DNA of 43,160 bases from Marinobacter sp. (GTDB taxonomy: Bacteria; Pseudomonadota; Gammaproteobacteria; Pseudomonadales; Oleiphilaceae). The position numbers and the translations under genes are program-made. The DNA lies in assembly GCA_018066865.1 (NCBI GenBank), contig JAGPVT010000149.1:1-43160 (forward strand), given 5' to 3'. The stretch's first letter is position 1, and every line of letters starts with the position of its first letter. The notes under the pieces are model-generated. The model did not search any database. It saw nothing but the letters and a program-made list of their open reading frames with translations, and was not told the DNA's origin. Positions 26,961 through 35,292 of this stretch are shown here, piece after piece.

Positions 26961-27486
26961 TGATCAGTCCTTGTTCAACTAGTATTGAAGACACTGCGTG
27001 AAAGTTAGCCCAATTGGACGTCAAAGAGCTGCCGGCGGTCAATGCCTGGATAAACCTGTTCAGCCGGCTTCGCTCCATGTTCAGGCTCGCAAACCTCGTA
27101 GACTCTATGACGTATGCTGCATCCGTGCGAGTGCACTGACCCACACTGTCTGAGATAAAGATGGTTAGCAGGTAATATGGCGAGTCCTCTACAGCGACCA
27201 TACATACACACTTTTCTTCGCGGACATAGTCCGAGTCATTCAAGAGGACGACGATCAGACTTTTGTCTTTAAGTTTCTCCGACGCAACATCCAGCCACCC
27301 CATTGCTTCCCAAAGAAAGCTCTCGACTCCATGCCAGCGATCTGGGCCCGCCAAATACTGCGTAGCGAGACTCAGGTGGGACATTGCCTTAGCCTTTTTG
27401 TCATCCACAAAGAGGAAGCGAGGCTCAGGAAACGTTAAAGCTATATCCGGGGCCGCAACTAAAAGCAGCGTACTTGTAAAATTCAT
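26953..27486 (-). CDS. Hypothetical protein, first gene of an overlapping pair
   Basis: I do not recognise this 177-residue protein. It has no signal peptide of classical form, though the first ten residues are hydrophobic (MNFTSTLLLVAAP). Alternating strands (KSLIVVLLNDSDYV, KCVCMVAVEDSPYYLLTIFI) suggest a mixed alpha/beta fold. TAAGGCG precedes the ATG. Its 3' end overlaps the following gene by eight bases, so the two are coupled and likely function together. It is divergent from the PcfJ-like gene. Confidence 0.6.
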   Translation of the reverse strand: MNFTSTLLLVAAPDIALTFPEPRFLFVDDKKAKAMSHLSLATQYLAGPDRWHGVESFLWEAMGWLDVASEKLKDKSLIVVLLNDSDYVREEKCVCMVAVEDSPYYLLTIFISDSVGQCTRTDAAYVIESTRFASLNMERSRLNRFIQALTAGSSLTSNWANFHAVSSILVEQGLING

Positions 27487-27585
27487 GTCGCCTTACTCGT
27501 TTAACCAGCATTCCCACCTAGTATCGATAGACTGAGCGACTGTGTATGTCGCTTTACTTTATTATCTTGCTCTATTCGAACAGAT

Positions 27586-28752
27586 ATGGATCACGTAGGA
27601 ATGAAATCACCCGGCATCGTTTACGACCTGAGCCAGATACTCAATTACCCGATCCGGGTTGAGGTTAATCGTTGGGATTCAGAGCAACCCCTGCATTGGG
27701 CCAGCTATAACGATGAAGGTCAGATTGCGTCGGGCCAGTTCCTGGAGCCGCCCGGGTTACCCCTGTTTACGCTGGAAGATGATAAAGGAAGGCGCCTGTG
27801 TGATGCCCTGCCGAAAGGTGTATCGGCCGTCACTGCGTTGATGCCCGCCATGGACTTTGTACTCGCACAGGCCTGTGCGGCTTCTGCAGCGGCTCAGGAA
27901 TTGGTAGAGGATGCTCCTCTACTGTTTATCCTGGCGGTCGACCATGCGCGAAAACAGTCGTGGTCACTCGAGCGGTTTAACGCGTTTCTGGCCGGTAAGC
28001 GTTCCAATATTCTTAAAGCAATTGGGCTGCCAGGTAGCAAATCTCTCGTTCGATTAGTCCGTCGCCTGGCCTTGTCGCCCCTATTACCTTGGGAGCTGGA
28101 AGATATTCGCGCCGCACTTAAGAACCCCGAGTACTTAGCCTTGATGCGGCACCACCCTCACCTCCATGTGAACCACCTTCGTTTGCTGAATCGCATTCGA
28201 CAACCGTTATGGCCCGGATTGCTGAATCTGGTGGATGAACACACCTCGGCAGTGGAGTTGTCCTGGCTATGCCGGATGATTCGGGATTCGCTCGCCATGG
28301 CCGGCGGTAACGAACAGGCCCTTGCAGCAATCCATTCCCGAGAAACCCTTCAGGACCAACATGACCGCTTAGTTGAACGTTTTAACCGGGCAAACAACCG
28401 AAACTCCGAAGAGAAGCGCCAAGACCTGGCGAAGGAGCTTTCTGAGAAGCACGGCGACTATCCGAAACCGCCCCTTGCCCCAATCGATGGTATAGAGCCG
28501 TTGGGCTCCTGGCTGGAGCTTCTGGAAGAAGGGGCAACCATGCGCCATTGCGTAGGCAGCTATGACGTGCCGGTCGCACTCGGGGAAGTTTTCATTTACC
28601 GGATGGTCCACCCGGAGCGTTTGACCATATCGCTTGAGTGCCACAACAAGACGTGGGTGCTTGGCGAGGTTCGTGGGGTGTGTAATTCCAGCCCTTCGGA
28701 AGGTGCTTTGGATTGGATTCGGCGGTGGGTGAATACTGATCGCAAGAGTTAG
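27586..28752 (+). CDS. PcfJ-like protein
   Basis: This 388-residue protein ends in a PcfJ-like domain: LGSWLELLEEGATMRHCVGSY near residues 305-325, then GEVFIYRMVHPERLTISLE and WVLGEVRGVCNSSPSEG. The HCVGSY motif and the following beta-strand block are typical. PcfJ was first seen in a conjugative plasmid region, and PcfJ-like proteins occur widely on mobile elements, without a known biochemical role. The N-terminal 280 residues are mainly helical and are not recognised. Starts at 27586 or at the in-frame ATG at 27601 (preceded by TAGGA) are both possible. No other conjugation gene is seen in the window. Confidence 0.8.
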   Translation: MDHVGMKSPGIVYDLSQILNYPIRVEVNRWDSEQPLHWASYNDEGQIASGQFLEPPGLPLFTLEDDKGRRLCDALPKGVSAVTALMPAMDFVLAQACAASAAAQELVEDAPLLFILAVDHARKQSWSLERFNAFLAGKRSNILKAIGLPGSKSLVRLVRRLALSPLLPWELEDIRAALKNPEYLALMRHHPHLHVNHLRLLNRIRQPLWPGLLNLVDEHTSAVELSWLCRMIRDSLAMAGGNEQALAAIHSRETLQDQHDRLVERFNRANNRNSEEKRQDLAKELSEKHGDYPKPPLAPIDGIEPLGSWLELLEEGATMRHCVGSYDVPVALGEVFIYRMVHPERLTISLECHNKTWVLGEVRGVCNSSPSEGALDWIRRWVNTDRKS

Positions 28753-29261
28753 AAATCCCAGACCGACTCAGCTTTATGCAGCCTGACTGATGCTAAGAAA
28801 ACCAATGTGCAGCGTGGTGTGTCTTTAAAACCACATTGGTCCAATCGAGCCCCAAACTTGTTTGAAAACCAATCAAATCCAGGGCGATTTCACAAAACTC
28901 GGGCAAAAAGTGGTTTGCACAAAGGGTTGAAAATCGCCGATTCATTTCTCCAGCCACATCCGGGCATTCAGCGGGGCCTTTTTCCGCCACCTCCCGCTTG
29001 AACTGGTCAAGCCTCTCAACAATGGCGGATTGCCACCAAATGTGGCAGAACAGGCCTACTGGAAAACTAAAAGACGGTGGCCTAAAGCACTTGACCACTA
29101 CACATTCCCTTAAAACGGGTGCAGAGAATACCATGACATTATGGTCCACACAGCAATGCTGCTGGCCCATAACTTTGACTCCAGTGACCAATTTTGGCTA
29201 TTTTCTCTTTTCTGTTCAGCAATAACGATATGTAGCTTATCAACGCAAATGGATCGAAGCC
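28753..29261. other. 509-base stretch without a firm gene
   Basis: This region contains one minus-strand open frame at 28793-29191 (132 residues). Its C-terminal two thirds look protein-like (QFKREVAEKGPAECPDVAGE and LPEFCEIALDLIGF), while its first third is rich in Cys, Val and Phe and looks less convincing. It could be a small gene with a later start or a decayed remnant. No RNA gene, terminator or clear promoter was identified. The stretch marks the transition from moderate-GC cargo to AT-rich DNA. Confidence 0.4.
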
Positions 29262-30140
29262 ATGAAATCAATCTATGCTGTAATCAGCTTGCTGGTGGCC
29301 TTGTCCTTGGCCGGATGCGCGGCAACCAACAAAATGTTCCATCCTGGAGCGGCAAAAAACATTGATGGTTCTATTCCGGCATATGACAGCAGCTCGACTT
29401 CGGTTGCCCTGCTCTCTGACCGAAAAACTATACAATCATGGTCTGACGTCATGGAAGCACGGGCGCGTTTAAGCAAATCACCCAAGCAGGCAGACTTCCT
29501 AGCCTCACAAAAAACTGAATGGATTGATAGATACACCGATTTCTCAGGCCTTGATTCATTTAAACGAGCAGAGCTCGAAACTGCCTACCGAGACGCCATG
29601 GCAAACGTTATGTTAGAGCAGGCGCTAGCCCTTGATGACACACTTTTCGCCGTGAGAGGTAACATACGCTTTGGTGAATATGATTTGGGCAAAAAAGCGT
29701 ATCCCATTGTGGGACTTTCTATCGATAACGGCATAAACAGTGCCTTCGACCCGGTGAGCAAAAGGCTCACATTGAGCGGGGGCTTTAATCGGAAGAAAAG
29801 CACAATAGCGTTGAATGGCTCAATATTGTCGCACGTACGAGTGAGTGACACAGAGAGAGCTAAAAAGCTGAAAGCTGACTGGTATCGAGAGAGCCAACCA
29901 TTTGTGATCATCTCTGAATTTGTAGACGTTGCTAACTTCGGAGAGCCACAGATATTCTTCAACGGCCTCTGCAAAGTAATAAAAGCCCCGAATTATGGCG
30001 CTAACCTAGTGCTAAAAATTAATAAGGACCGGTCCACTGATGCAAACCTCGATGAAGCTTGCACCTTGGCCAACAGATTGCTCAACGGGCAAGTTAACGT
30101 CGCCCACCCTAATCTGAATTTTTCGAGGAACGACTTGTAA
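29262..30140 (+). CDS. Predicted outer-envelope lipoprotein
   Basis: This 292-residue protein opens with a lipoprotein signal peptide: basic start MKSIY, a hydrophobic core and lipobox LAGC with the acylated cysteine at residue 19. The residue after the cysteine is alanine, not aspartate, which favours transport to the outer membrane in the Lol rule. The mature part is of no family I recognise; it mixes helices (ELETAYRDAMANVMLEQALA) with strand-rich segments in the second half (LTLSGGFNRKKSTIALNG). The gene lies in an AT-rich block with the coiled-coil protein at 30661. Confidence 0.7.
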   Translation: MKSIYAVISLLVALSLAGCAATNKMFHPGAAKNIDGSIPAYDSSSTSVALLSDRKTIQSWSDVMEARARLSKSPKQADFLASQKTEWIDRYTDFSGLDSFKRAELETAYRDAMANVMLEQALALDDTLFAVRGNIRFGEYDLGKKAYPIVGLSIDNGINSAFDPVSKRLTLSGGFNRKKSTIALNGSILSHVRVSDTERAKKLKADWYRESQPFVIISEFVDVANFGEPQIFFNGLCKVIKAPNYGANLVLKINKDRSTDANLDEACTLANRLLNGQVNVAHPNLNFSRNDL

Positions 30141-30660
30141 AGTGTGGCTCCGGTAGAGAGTGAAAGTCTTCAACAAGGTCTTCACTGAAGCGATGTTCTC
30201 GATAAACTTTACGACCGGAAAAGTGGGCCTCCACCAGCTGTGCTCGGAGCACAAGCAGCAGCGCCTCATCAAAGAGGTAGTGGATTACATGAACACGCTG
30301 CTCAAACGTCTCCCGAACCTGGAAGTGCTTCACCTGTTCATCACCGCGCAATCGTCCTTCATGTTACAGGTGGGGCAGGCCCTTCATCAGAGTCACACCC
30401 CCAGTGACCGGATCCATCACTACGACCTCCGTCAGCTCTTAGGAAGCCGACTCACCTGGTGCCTGCAAATCGCCGCGTGTTGAAACTGAAAAAATCAGAG
30501 GCTTATTATAACATGAGGTGAAGCCTGCAGATCAGGCCACAAGAGTTTGAGTTGCGAGGATTGGCAATTTTCCGCACATCGCCATACCTCCTGGATTTGA
30601 TAATACCGGTTCTATTTACGACAGCGTTGCTAACTTTATTCAGCGGGCCTCGAGGGAAAT
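30141..30660. other. 520-base stretch between lipoprotein and coiled-coil genes
   Basis: Apart from the possible SAVED-like remnant at 30160-30483 and an overlapping minus-strand frame that looks like a shadow of it, this AT-rich interval shows nothing firm. The last 170 bases before the gene at 30661 have no other frame of note; a GAGGGA ribosome binding site sits immediately before that gene's ATG. Confidence 0.4.
30160..30483 (+). pseudogene. Possible SAVED-domain C-terminal remnant
   Basis: This 107-residue frame has no clear start signal and looks like an internal or C-terminal piece. Residues 43-80 (LPNLEVLHLFITAQSSFMLQ followed by VGQALHQ and, later, HHYDL) resemble the end of SAVED domains, where a LHLF-A-P-like strand is followed by a G-R/Q-x-L helix and a -YD- strand. 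SAVED domains bind cyclic oligonucleotides in CBASS and type III CRISPR effectors. No CD-NTase, nuclease or other CBASS gene is present nearby, so I read this as a fragment of a lost gene. The similarity is short and may be chance. Confidence 0.35.
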
Positions 30661-31362
30661 ATGAAAATAGTTTTAGTGGTAATTTCCGGAGTATTGGCTT
30701 TATTTTACCTTGTTGGCCAAGGTAACAAAGTAAATTTAAGCCAAGAACAGATACACAATACTATTATTGAGCGAGCCACCTCAAGGTACTGGGATTCTGA
30801 CATTGAAGACGAACTGGCTATGCTGACTTACGAGGATAGAACTCTCGTCTACACATTCATGGAGACATATCACAGTAATTACGTAGATTTTTACCAAGGA
30901 ACGATCACGTTTGGAGATGCCATCTTCTATCAAAAGCTAACTGGCAACACCCCCGTCCAAGACTCGAAAACTCTCGCTCTAGATGATATTATTCAAAAAC
31001 AATATGAAGAAATCGAGTCACTTAAGACTGAGAAAAACTACTATCAACAAGCCTATGAGAATGCGAAGAAAGATCAGCAAGCAAGCCCGCCGAAGGTAGT
31101 TTTCGTCCAGCCCAAAAACGATTTAACCGACTCCAGAAAACCCTACCGAGACGAAGTCACCCCTAAACCTAAAAAAATCGACAAAACATCCATTTATCGA
31201 AACTACGGGGTGTATGAACTAGAAGCGCAGTTGAAACGTGCCCGTTTGTTAGATCAACAAGATCCTAAGTGGGAGCTGTACCAAACTGACAGCCCGCACA
31301 CACAAGAAATCAGAAGACTGCTTTTGGAAGCAAGAGAGGCCGCTGACCGTTCTATGCGTTGA
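30661..31362 (+). CDS. Hypothetical membrane-anchored coiled-coil protein
   Basis: This 233-residue protein has an N-terminal hydrophobic segment (residues 3-18, IVLVVISGVLALFYLV) that is a signal anchor or uncleaved signal. It then has a Tyr-rich acidic region, a coiled-coil helix (DIIQKQYEEIESLKTEKNYY) near residues 109-140, a Pro/Lys-rich linker, and a charged C-terminal helix (YELEAQLKRARLLDQQ). GAGGGAAAT precedes the ATG. No family is recognised. The gene is very AT-rich (20 of the first 60 bases are G or C), unlike the flanking island genes, suggesting a separate origin. Confidence 0.65.
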   Translation: MKIVLVVISGVLALFYLVGQGNKVNLSQEQIHNTIIERATSRYWDSDIEDELAMLTYEDRTLVYTFMETYHSNYVDFYQGTITFGDAIFYQKLTGNTPVQDSKTLALDDIIQKQYEEIESLKTEKNYYQQAYENAKKDQQASPPKVVFVQPKNDLTDSRKPYRDEVTPKPKKIDKTSIYRNYGVYELEAQLKRARLLDQQDPKWELYQTDSPHTQEIRRLLLEAREAADRSMR

Positions 31363-31365
31363 TTT

Positions 31366-31431
31366 CCCAAAATTCGTAACCACCAACTCATTACCTGAAT
31401 ATTATTCAGAGCAGGTTAAGGGCATTTTGGG
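31366..31431. repeat. Nested inverted repeats between convergent genes
   Basis: CCCAAAAT (31366-31373) pairs with ATTTTGGG (31424-31431), and inside this ACCTGAAT (31393-31400) is followed by ATTCAG (31404-31409) and CAGGT (31412-31416), giving a small nested hairpin. It lies between convergent stops at 31362 and 31439, where a bidirectional terminator is expected, but there is no T-tract on either side. Confidence 0.35.
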
Positions 31432-31438
31432 TCAAGCC

Positions 31439-32113
31439 TCATACCTTCACCACCGGATAACAGGCATCGCCCCACAGTGTCTCGGGGTGATCCATCATGA
31501 TCGTCAGAATGACGGGAACTAGTTGGCTCATCAAGGCTACACAGTCACGAACTTGCTCCCGGTTTACCTTGCTGTCCCAAGTAGCACCGCCATGTATCAA
31601 CTGATTTCGAAGGGTGTAGATCCGGCTAAGCGCAATGCCGAGCACCGTCGCGGTATCCTCTGAACCCAAGGCTGACTGAGCGGCGACTTTTGCACGGGTG
31701 AACTGATCCTGCCACTCTTCCTCGCTGAGTTTTCCGTTCTGATGATCCCAGAAGGGCTGAAACACAAATCGATTGCTGAGAAGTGCTCGAATACTCCGGG
31801 GGAATTCCGTCCAGGTCAGCTCATCCAGCTGTTTGCCAGCATCAAGTCCGGATAACTTTTCCAAAAACCCGCGGAAGGCAGTTTTCTCCGTGGTCCGGTA
31901 TTCTTCATTGATCTCTGTGGCATAGGCCGCGTTAAAGGCAATCCACAGAAAGATGAACTGGCTGTCTGGGTCGTCGAGTTGCTCTGCTCGCTGCAACCAG
32001 CTCAGCGACCGATGAACCCGCAGGCTGAGATTGGCAGGGTAGCCGTCTCGCTCATCACGATGGCGCTGCTTGAGAGTATCGTAATTCATGGTTCGGTCCA
32101 TCCGTTCATCCAA
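31439..32113 (-). CDS. HEPN-domain protein
   Basis: This 224-residue helical protein carries an R-N-x-x-x-H motif, RNQLIHGG at residues 169-176, the R-X4-H signature of HEPN ribonucleases and their inactive relatives. The spacing R169 to H174 and following Gly-Gly are typical of the MAE_28990/Apea-like HEPN style. The rest is all helical (FIFLWIAFNAAYATEINEEY), fitting the family. HEPN proteins often act as RNA-cleaving toxins or defence effectors. No MNT antitoxin partner is next to it. The start at 32113 follows AGGA; an ATG at 32089 is an alternative. It lies 15 bases after the YqiA-like gene, so it is probably co-transcribed with it. Confidence 0.8.
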   Translation of the reverse strand: MDERMDRTMNYDTLKQRHRDERDGYPANLSLRVHRSLSWLQRAEQLDDPDSQFIFLWIAFNAAYATEINEEYRTTEKTAFRGFLEKLSGLDAGKQLDELTWTEFPRSIRALLSNRFVFQPFWDHQNGKLSEEEWQDQFTRAKVAAQSALGSEDTATVLGIALSRIYTLRNQLIHGGATWDSKVNREQVRDCVALMSQLVPVILTIMMDHPETLWGDACYPVVKV

Positions 32114-32128
32114 TCCTGGTTTTCGGTT

Positions 32129-32671
32129 TCAATCCTTCACATGCTCCCGGACAAGCTTCAACGCTTCTTCCATGTGCTCAAACCGGTGGCTGCCGCCCTC
32201 AAAGCTGTGTACCGGAAAATAACCCCCAAGCGCCCTGACGGTGTCGTTCCACGGAAGCAGTTCATCCCCCTGATCCAGCAGCACTAACCCGCTACCATAG
32301 TGCGTGAAAGGATAGTAGCTAAAAACCACTTCGTCTGTTAGTTGATAGGTCTGGCCCTGATGATCTACACCCTGCCCTATCCAGGGTTTGAGAGTATGGG
32401 CAGGCTCTGTCACCGGGTTGATGGCGACAAACGGAATACCCGATTCGGCTCCCAGAATACCCGCGAGCCATCCTCCCATCGAAGTCCCAACCAGAAGGTC
32501 CGGGTTCACTTGCATCAGCTTGTCCAAGCTCTCTTCGATAACGTCTTCCGAGCCTAGGGTGTAATCGATGTCGTGACCATAGACAGGGCCAAGCCTGGCG
32601 AGCGTTTTGAGTTTGTCGCTGGTGATATCGAAGCGGCTGGCGAAGCCGTGGAGGTAGTATATTTTCAGCAT
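32129..32671 (-). CDS. YqiA-like alpha/beta-hydrolase (UPF0227 type)
   Basis: This 180-residue esterase-like protein has the start MLKIYYLHGFAS (oxyanion strand LHGF), the nucleophile elbow GTSMGGW near residue 80, and the C-terminal acid and histidine regions VLLDQGDE and FEGGSHRFEH. These match YqiA/UPF0227 hydrolases, small serine esterases of unclear substrate. I chose the ATG at 32671, with GAAGGA just upstream; a longer in-frame start at 32836 adds a non-conserved tail and would overlap the HD-domain gene. It lies between the HD-domain protein and the HEPN protein on one strand. Confidence 0.85.
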   Translation of the reverse strand: MLKIYYLHGFASRFDITSDKLKTLARLGPVYGHDIDYTLGSEDVIEESLDKLMQVNPDLLVGTSMGGWLAGILGAESGIPFVAINPVTEPAHTLKPWIGQGVDHQGQTYQLTDEVVFSYYPFTHYGSGLVLLDQGDELLPWNDTVRALGGYFPVHSFEGGSHRFEHMEEALKLVREHVKD

Positions 32672-32828
32672 ATCCTTCGCTCTGGAGGCTATATTTTTCC
32701 TGACCTTAGCACCGTTGCCGAGTAAATGCCTGCTTCCTAGCCTAAGCGCTGTCCTCACGCACCGCGGGACAAAGAAAAGGGGTGTGGCCGCAACGTGCTC
32801 ACACCCCTCACGGTCGTTTTCATCGGTC

Positions 32829-33782
32829 TCATCCATGAGCTTCTATCGATGGCAGCCAATATGTGTTGTTTCCAAGCCGCCCAAAACCGATTGGCTGTCG
32901 CTTTCGGTAGGCCTTCCGCTGATTGTCCGCCATAGCACTCTGGGCATCGGCGTCCCGAACATAGCGGGCAAGCGTCATGGCAGGGGTGGCACCGTAGCGC
33001 GCGCCGGGGGAGGCGCAGGTCCAAATGTGCCGGAGTGCAAGCGCCGCATCAGGGTCTACCCTGTCGAGATAAGCCAGACCGTAGGCGCAGGCTTCCAGAG
33101 TTAGGTCGGCGTGGTCGCACAACCTTGCGGTTGCTGTCGGCTTACCCCAGGTGTCATGGGTGTAGGTTTTGCCAATGTCGTGCAACAAACCAGCGACGAA
33201 ACCGAGCTCCTGAAGTTCCCAAGGCATCTCGGGTTCATTGGCCTCCGTCATGACCAGTACGTTCTTCGCCACCTCCAGGGAATGAGCCAGCAGGCCGCCA
33301 GGCTCACTGTGGTGGTAATTCCTGCTCGCCGGAGCTTTCATAAAGACTTCCAGCCTGTCACGGCGCTCCAATACTCGCTTAATGAACATCTGTAATGGGG
33401 CTGACCGCAAAGACCGTACCGCAGCCACCAGCTGATCCAGTGCCTCCGGCTTAGGGCAGAACGTTCGTGGCAAAGTCTGCAGTGCCGGCAAGCCGGCAAC
33501 GTCTGCCTGCAACGGGCGACGGATATCGGTCAGCAAAATCTCACTTTCCTCCGCACCGACACAGACCTGTCCTTTGACTACAACTAGATCCATATGCCCG
33601 AGATGCTCTGGGATCACGATAGAGCCGATCACCGCCAGTACAACGAAGTCGCTGGCACAACTGCTCAAGCGAAGTTTCAGATACGGAATACCCTCATCAT
33701 CAAAACAAGCAACACGCCCTGTCAGACGGTAGGTGCCTTTGAACGTTTCCTGGGTCAAAGGGCGCAGATCATTCAGTTTCAT
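32829..33782 (-). CDS. YhaM-like OB-fold/HD-domain protein
   Basis: This 317-residue protein (ATG at 33782) has an N-terminal OB-like region (TFKGTYRLTGRVACFDDEGI followed by strand pairs to about residue 90). A C-terminal HD domain follows, with HH at 157-158, H167 in LAHSLEVA and the HD pair in LLHDIGKTYTHD near 201. This order is that of YhaM-type 3'-5' exoribonucleases and related HD proteins carried by integrative elements. The metal-binding His/Asp residues appear intact. GGAGG lies 6 bases upstream of the ATG, inside the 3' end of the integrase gene, so the two overlap and are coupled. It probably processes nucleic acid for the element; this is inferred. Confidence 0.82.
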   Translation of the reverse strand: MKLNDLRPLTQETFKGTYRLTGRVACFDDEGIPYLKLRLSSCASDFVVLAVIGSIVIPEHLGHMDLVVVKGQVCVGAEESEILLTDIRRPLQADVAGLPALQTLPRTFCPKPEALDQLVAAVRSLRSAPLQMFIKRVLERRDRLEVFMKAPASRNYHHSEPGGLLAHSLEVAKNVLVMTEANEPEMPWELQELGFVAGLLHDIGKTYTHDTWGKPTATARLCDHADLTLEACAYGLAYLDRVDPDAALALRHIWTCASPGARYGATPAMTLARYVRDADAQSAMADNQRKAYRKRQPIGFGRLGNNTYWLPSIEAHG

Positions 33783-34992
33783 CACCTGCCTCCTTATCGT
33801 TTTCGATGACCCGACTCTGAATCAGACGCTCAAAGGCGCTGCCATCCATACGAGTCAGGTTCGGGATGAATCGGGAATACACTTTAAACAGCATTTCCGT
33901 TGAAGAATGGCCGAGAGTTCTGGCCACCCACTCCGGATTCTCACCGGAGGCGAGGAGCAACGTCGCCGCCGTGTGCCGCGTCTGGTAGGGACGGCGTTTT
34001 TTTAGTTTGAGATGCTCCAGCAGCGGGTACCAGACACGCTTAGTCACGTTGTTATGGTCAAGTGGCTCACCCAGCCGGTTGCAAAATACGAACTTGCTGA
34101 GCTTGCCGGTGGCCTCGTACTGGGCCTTGAGCGCATCGTACACCGGGCCAAACATGGGAATTTCCCGCTGAGAGCCATCTGTTTTGGTGTACTCGGTCTG
34201 GCCATAAATGAGGGTTTCTCGCACCAGGATTTCCCGTTTATCGAAATCCACATGCTCCCACTTGAGGCCGTCAACTTCCCCTGTGCGCATGCCGGTGTAG
34301 AAACGTACCAGGTAGTAGTTGCGGTAATCTTCCCTGACTGTTTCGAGGATCTTTTCTACCTCATTCAGGGAGAAGGGCTCGATGTGTACCTTCTGCTGTT
34401 TCAGCGGCTTGATGTTCAGGTAGGGATTAGTGAAGTCAAACCGCTCGGCCGCCTCCGTCAGAATCATCCGCAGAATGGTCATGTGGCTGTTGATGGTTTT
34501 CGGCGCCATCAAACCACTCGCCCCCCTCCCCTTCCGACGCGCCATCTTGTTACGCGCAGCCAGAATGTCTGGTTTGGAAATCTCGCCTACACGTTTATCT
34601 TTGAAAGCTGGCTTCAGAGAGCTGGCCAGAATGGATTCCACATTACGAGTGTGGGAGTTCCGCCACTGGATTTTCGATTCGAGGAACCACTGGTCAGCGA
34701 AATCTGCGAACAGAGGAGTATCAGATGCTTTGCCATTTTCTGAGTTGCTGCCAGCCCCAGTATCTGCCCGGTTGGCTTGAACCTTCTTGAGGTTACGACT
34801 ATCAGGGAAATACTCCACATAGTTGAAGTCACCCAAGAGAATCATAGCCTCAACTTTCTGCAAAAGTGCGTTTACACGTTTGCGGTTTACAGGCGTGTCC
34901 GGCAATGCCGTTTGTTCACGACACCGGTGACCTGCGTACATAAAGTCCAAATACAGCTTTCCTGTCTCTTTCCTTGCCCTCACCTTACCCAT
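33769..34992 (-). CDS. int: Tyrosine recombinase (integrase)
   Basis: This 407-residue enzyme integrates the element beside tRNA-fMet. The N-terminus (GKLYLDFMYAGHRCREQTAL) is an arm-type DNA-binding domain of the DUF3596 style. A SAM-like core-binding domain follows. The catalytic residues are present: Arg in YTGMRTGEVDGL near residue 236, His/Arg in TRHTAATLL near 338, His in LGHSSTEM near 358, and the nucleophilic Tyr in KVYSRF near 371. I chose the ATG at 34992, preceded by no strong site but overlapping the end of the excisionase gene by eight bases; a longer in-frame start at 35046 lies inside that gene. It is oriented away from the tRNA, with its att region expected at about 35.6-35.9 kb. 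Confidence 0.95.
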   Translation of the reverse strand: MGKVRARKETGKLYLDFMYAGHRCREQTALPDTPVNRKRVNALLQKVEAMILLGDFNYVEYFPDSRNLKKVQANRADTGAGSNSENGKASDTPLFADFADQWFLESKIQWRNSHTRNVESILASSLKPAFKDKRVGEISKPDILAARNKMARRKGRGASGLMAPKTINSHMTILRMILTEAAERFDFTNPYLNIKPLKQQKVHIEPFSLNEVEKILETVREDYRNYYLVRFYTGMRTGEVDGLKWEHVDFDKREILVRETLIYGQTEYTKTDGSQREIPMFGPVYDALKAQYEATGKLSKFVFCNRLGEPLDHNNVTKRVWYPLLEHLKLKKRRPYQTRHTAATLLLASGENPEWVARTLGHSSTEMLFKVYSRFIPNLTRMDGSAFERLIQSRVIENDKEAGDETE

Positions 34993-35230
34993 GACAAACC
35001 ACCCCGTTCGCCATAGGAATTGCCAAAAGCTCATTCTCCCGGGCACCGTCTAACATTTCCTTTTCGACTTCCTCCCAAAGAAAAAGAATCTTGCGGCGGC
35101 CGAACGGCTTGATGTAGTGCTTGCCCTCTAGGAGAACCGTGTCTTTCAGACACTGGCGAATGGTCCGACAGTCATATTTGATTCGACCAGCCAGTTCTTC
35201 AGTGGTCAGATAGGTGTAAGAGTTTTCCAT
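34985..35230 (-). CDS. Excisionase/AlpA-like DNA-binding protein
   Basis: This 81-residue protein (ATG at 35230, GGAAGGA nine bases upstream) starts MENSYTYLTTEELAGRIKYD, a MerR-like winged-helix of the AlpA/excisionase class, followed by a wing segment HYIKPFGRRKILFLWEEVEK. It is encoded directly before the integrase with an eight-base overlap. Such proteins bend att DNA and direct excision. It is divergently transcribed from the XRE-type gene, sharing a 153-base control region with two operator-like sites. A longer in-frame start at 35275 is less likely. Confidence 0.8.
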   Translation of the reverse strand: MENSYTYLTTEELAGRIKYDCRTIRQCLKDTVLLEGKHYIKPFGRRKILFLWEEVEKEMLDGARENELLAIPMANGVVCHG

Positions 35231-35292
35231 CGAAAAATTCCTTCCGTTGCGATACGCTAGATCAACAAAAGACATCCCCTATATCAGAATGC

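Noticed and set aside
28793..29191. Minus-strand 132-residue frame as a firm gene
   Set aside because: No ribosome binding site was seen and the first third is unconvincing; kept only as a note in the intergenic entry.
32288..32299. CCCGCTACCATA, similar to the tRNA-fMet 3' end, as a second attachment site
   Set aside because: It is in the opposite orientation to the tRNA copy, only about 12 bases long, and inside an intact esterase gene, so it is probably chance.
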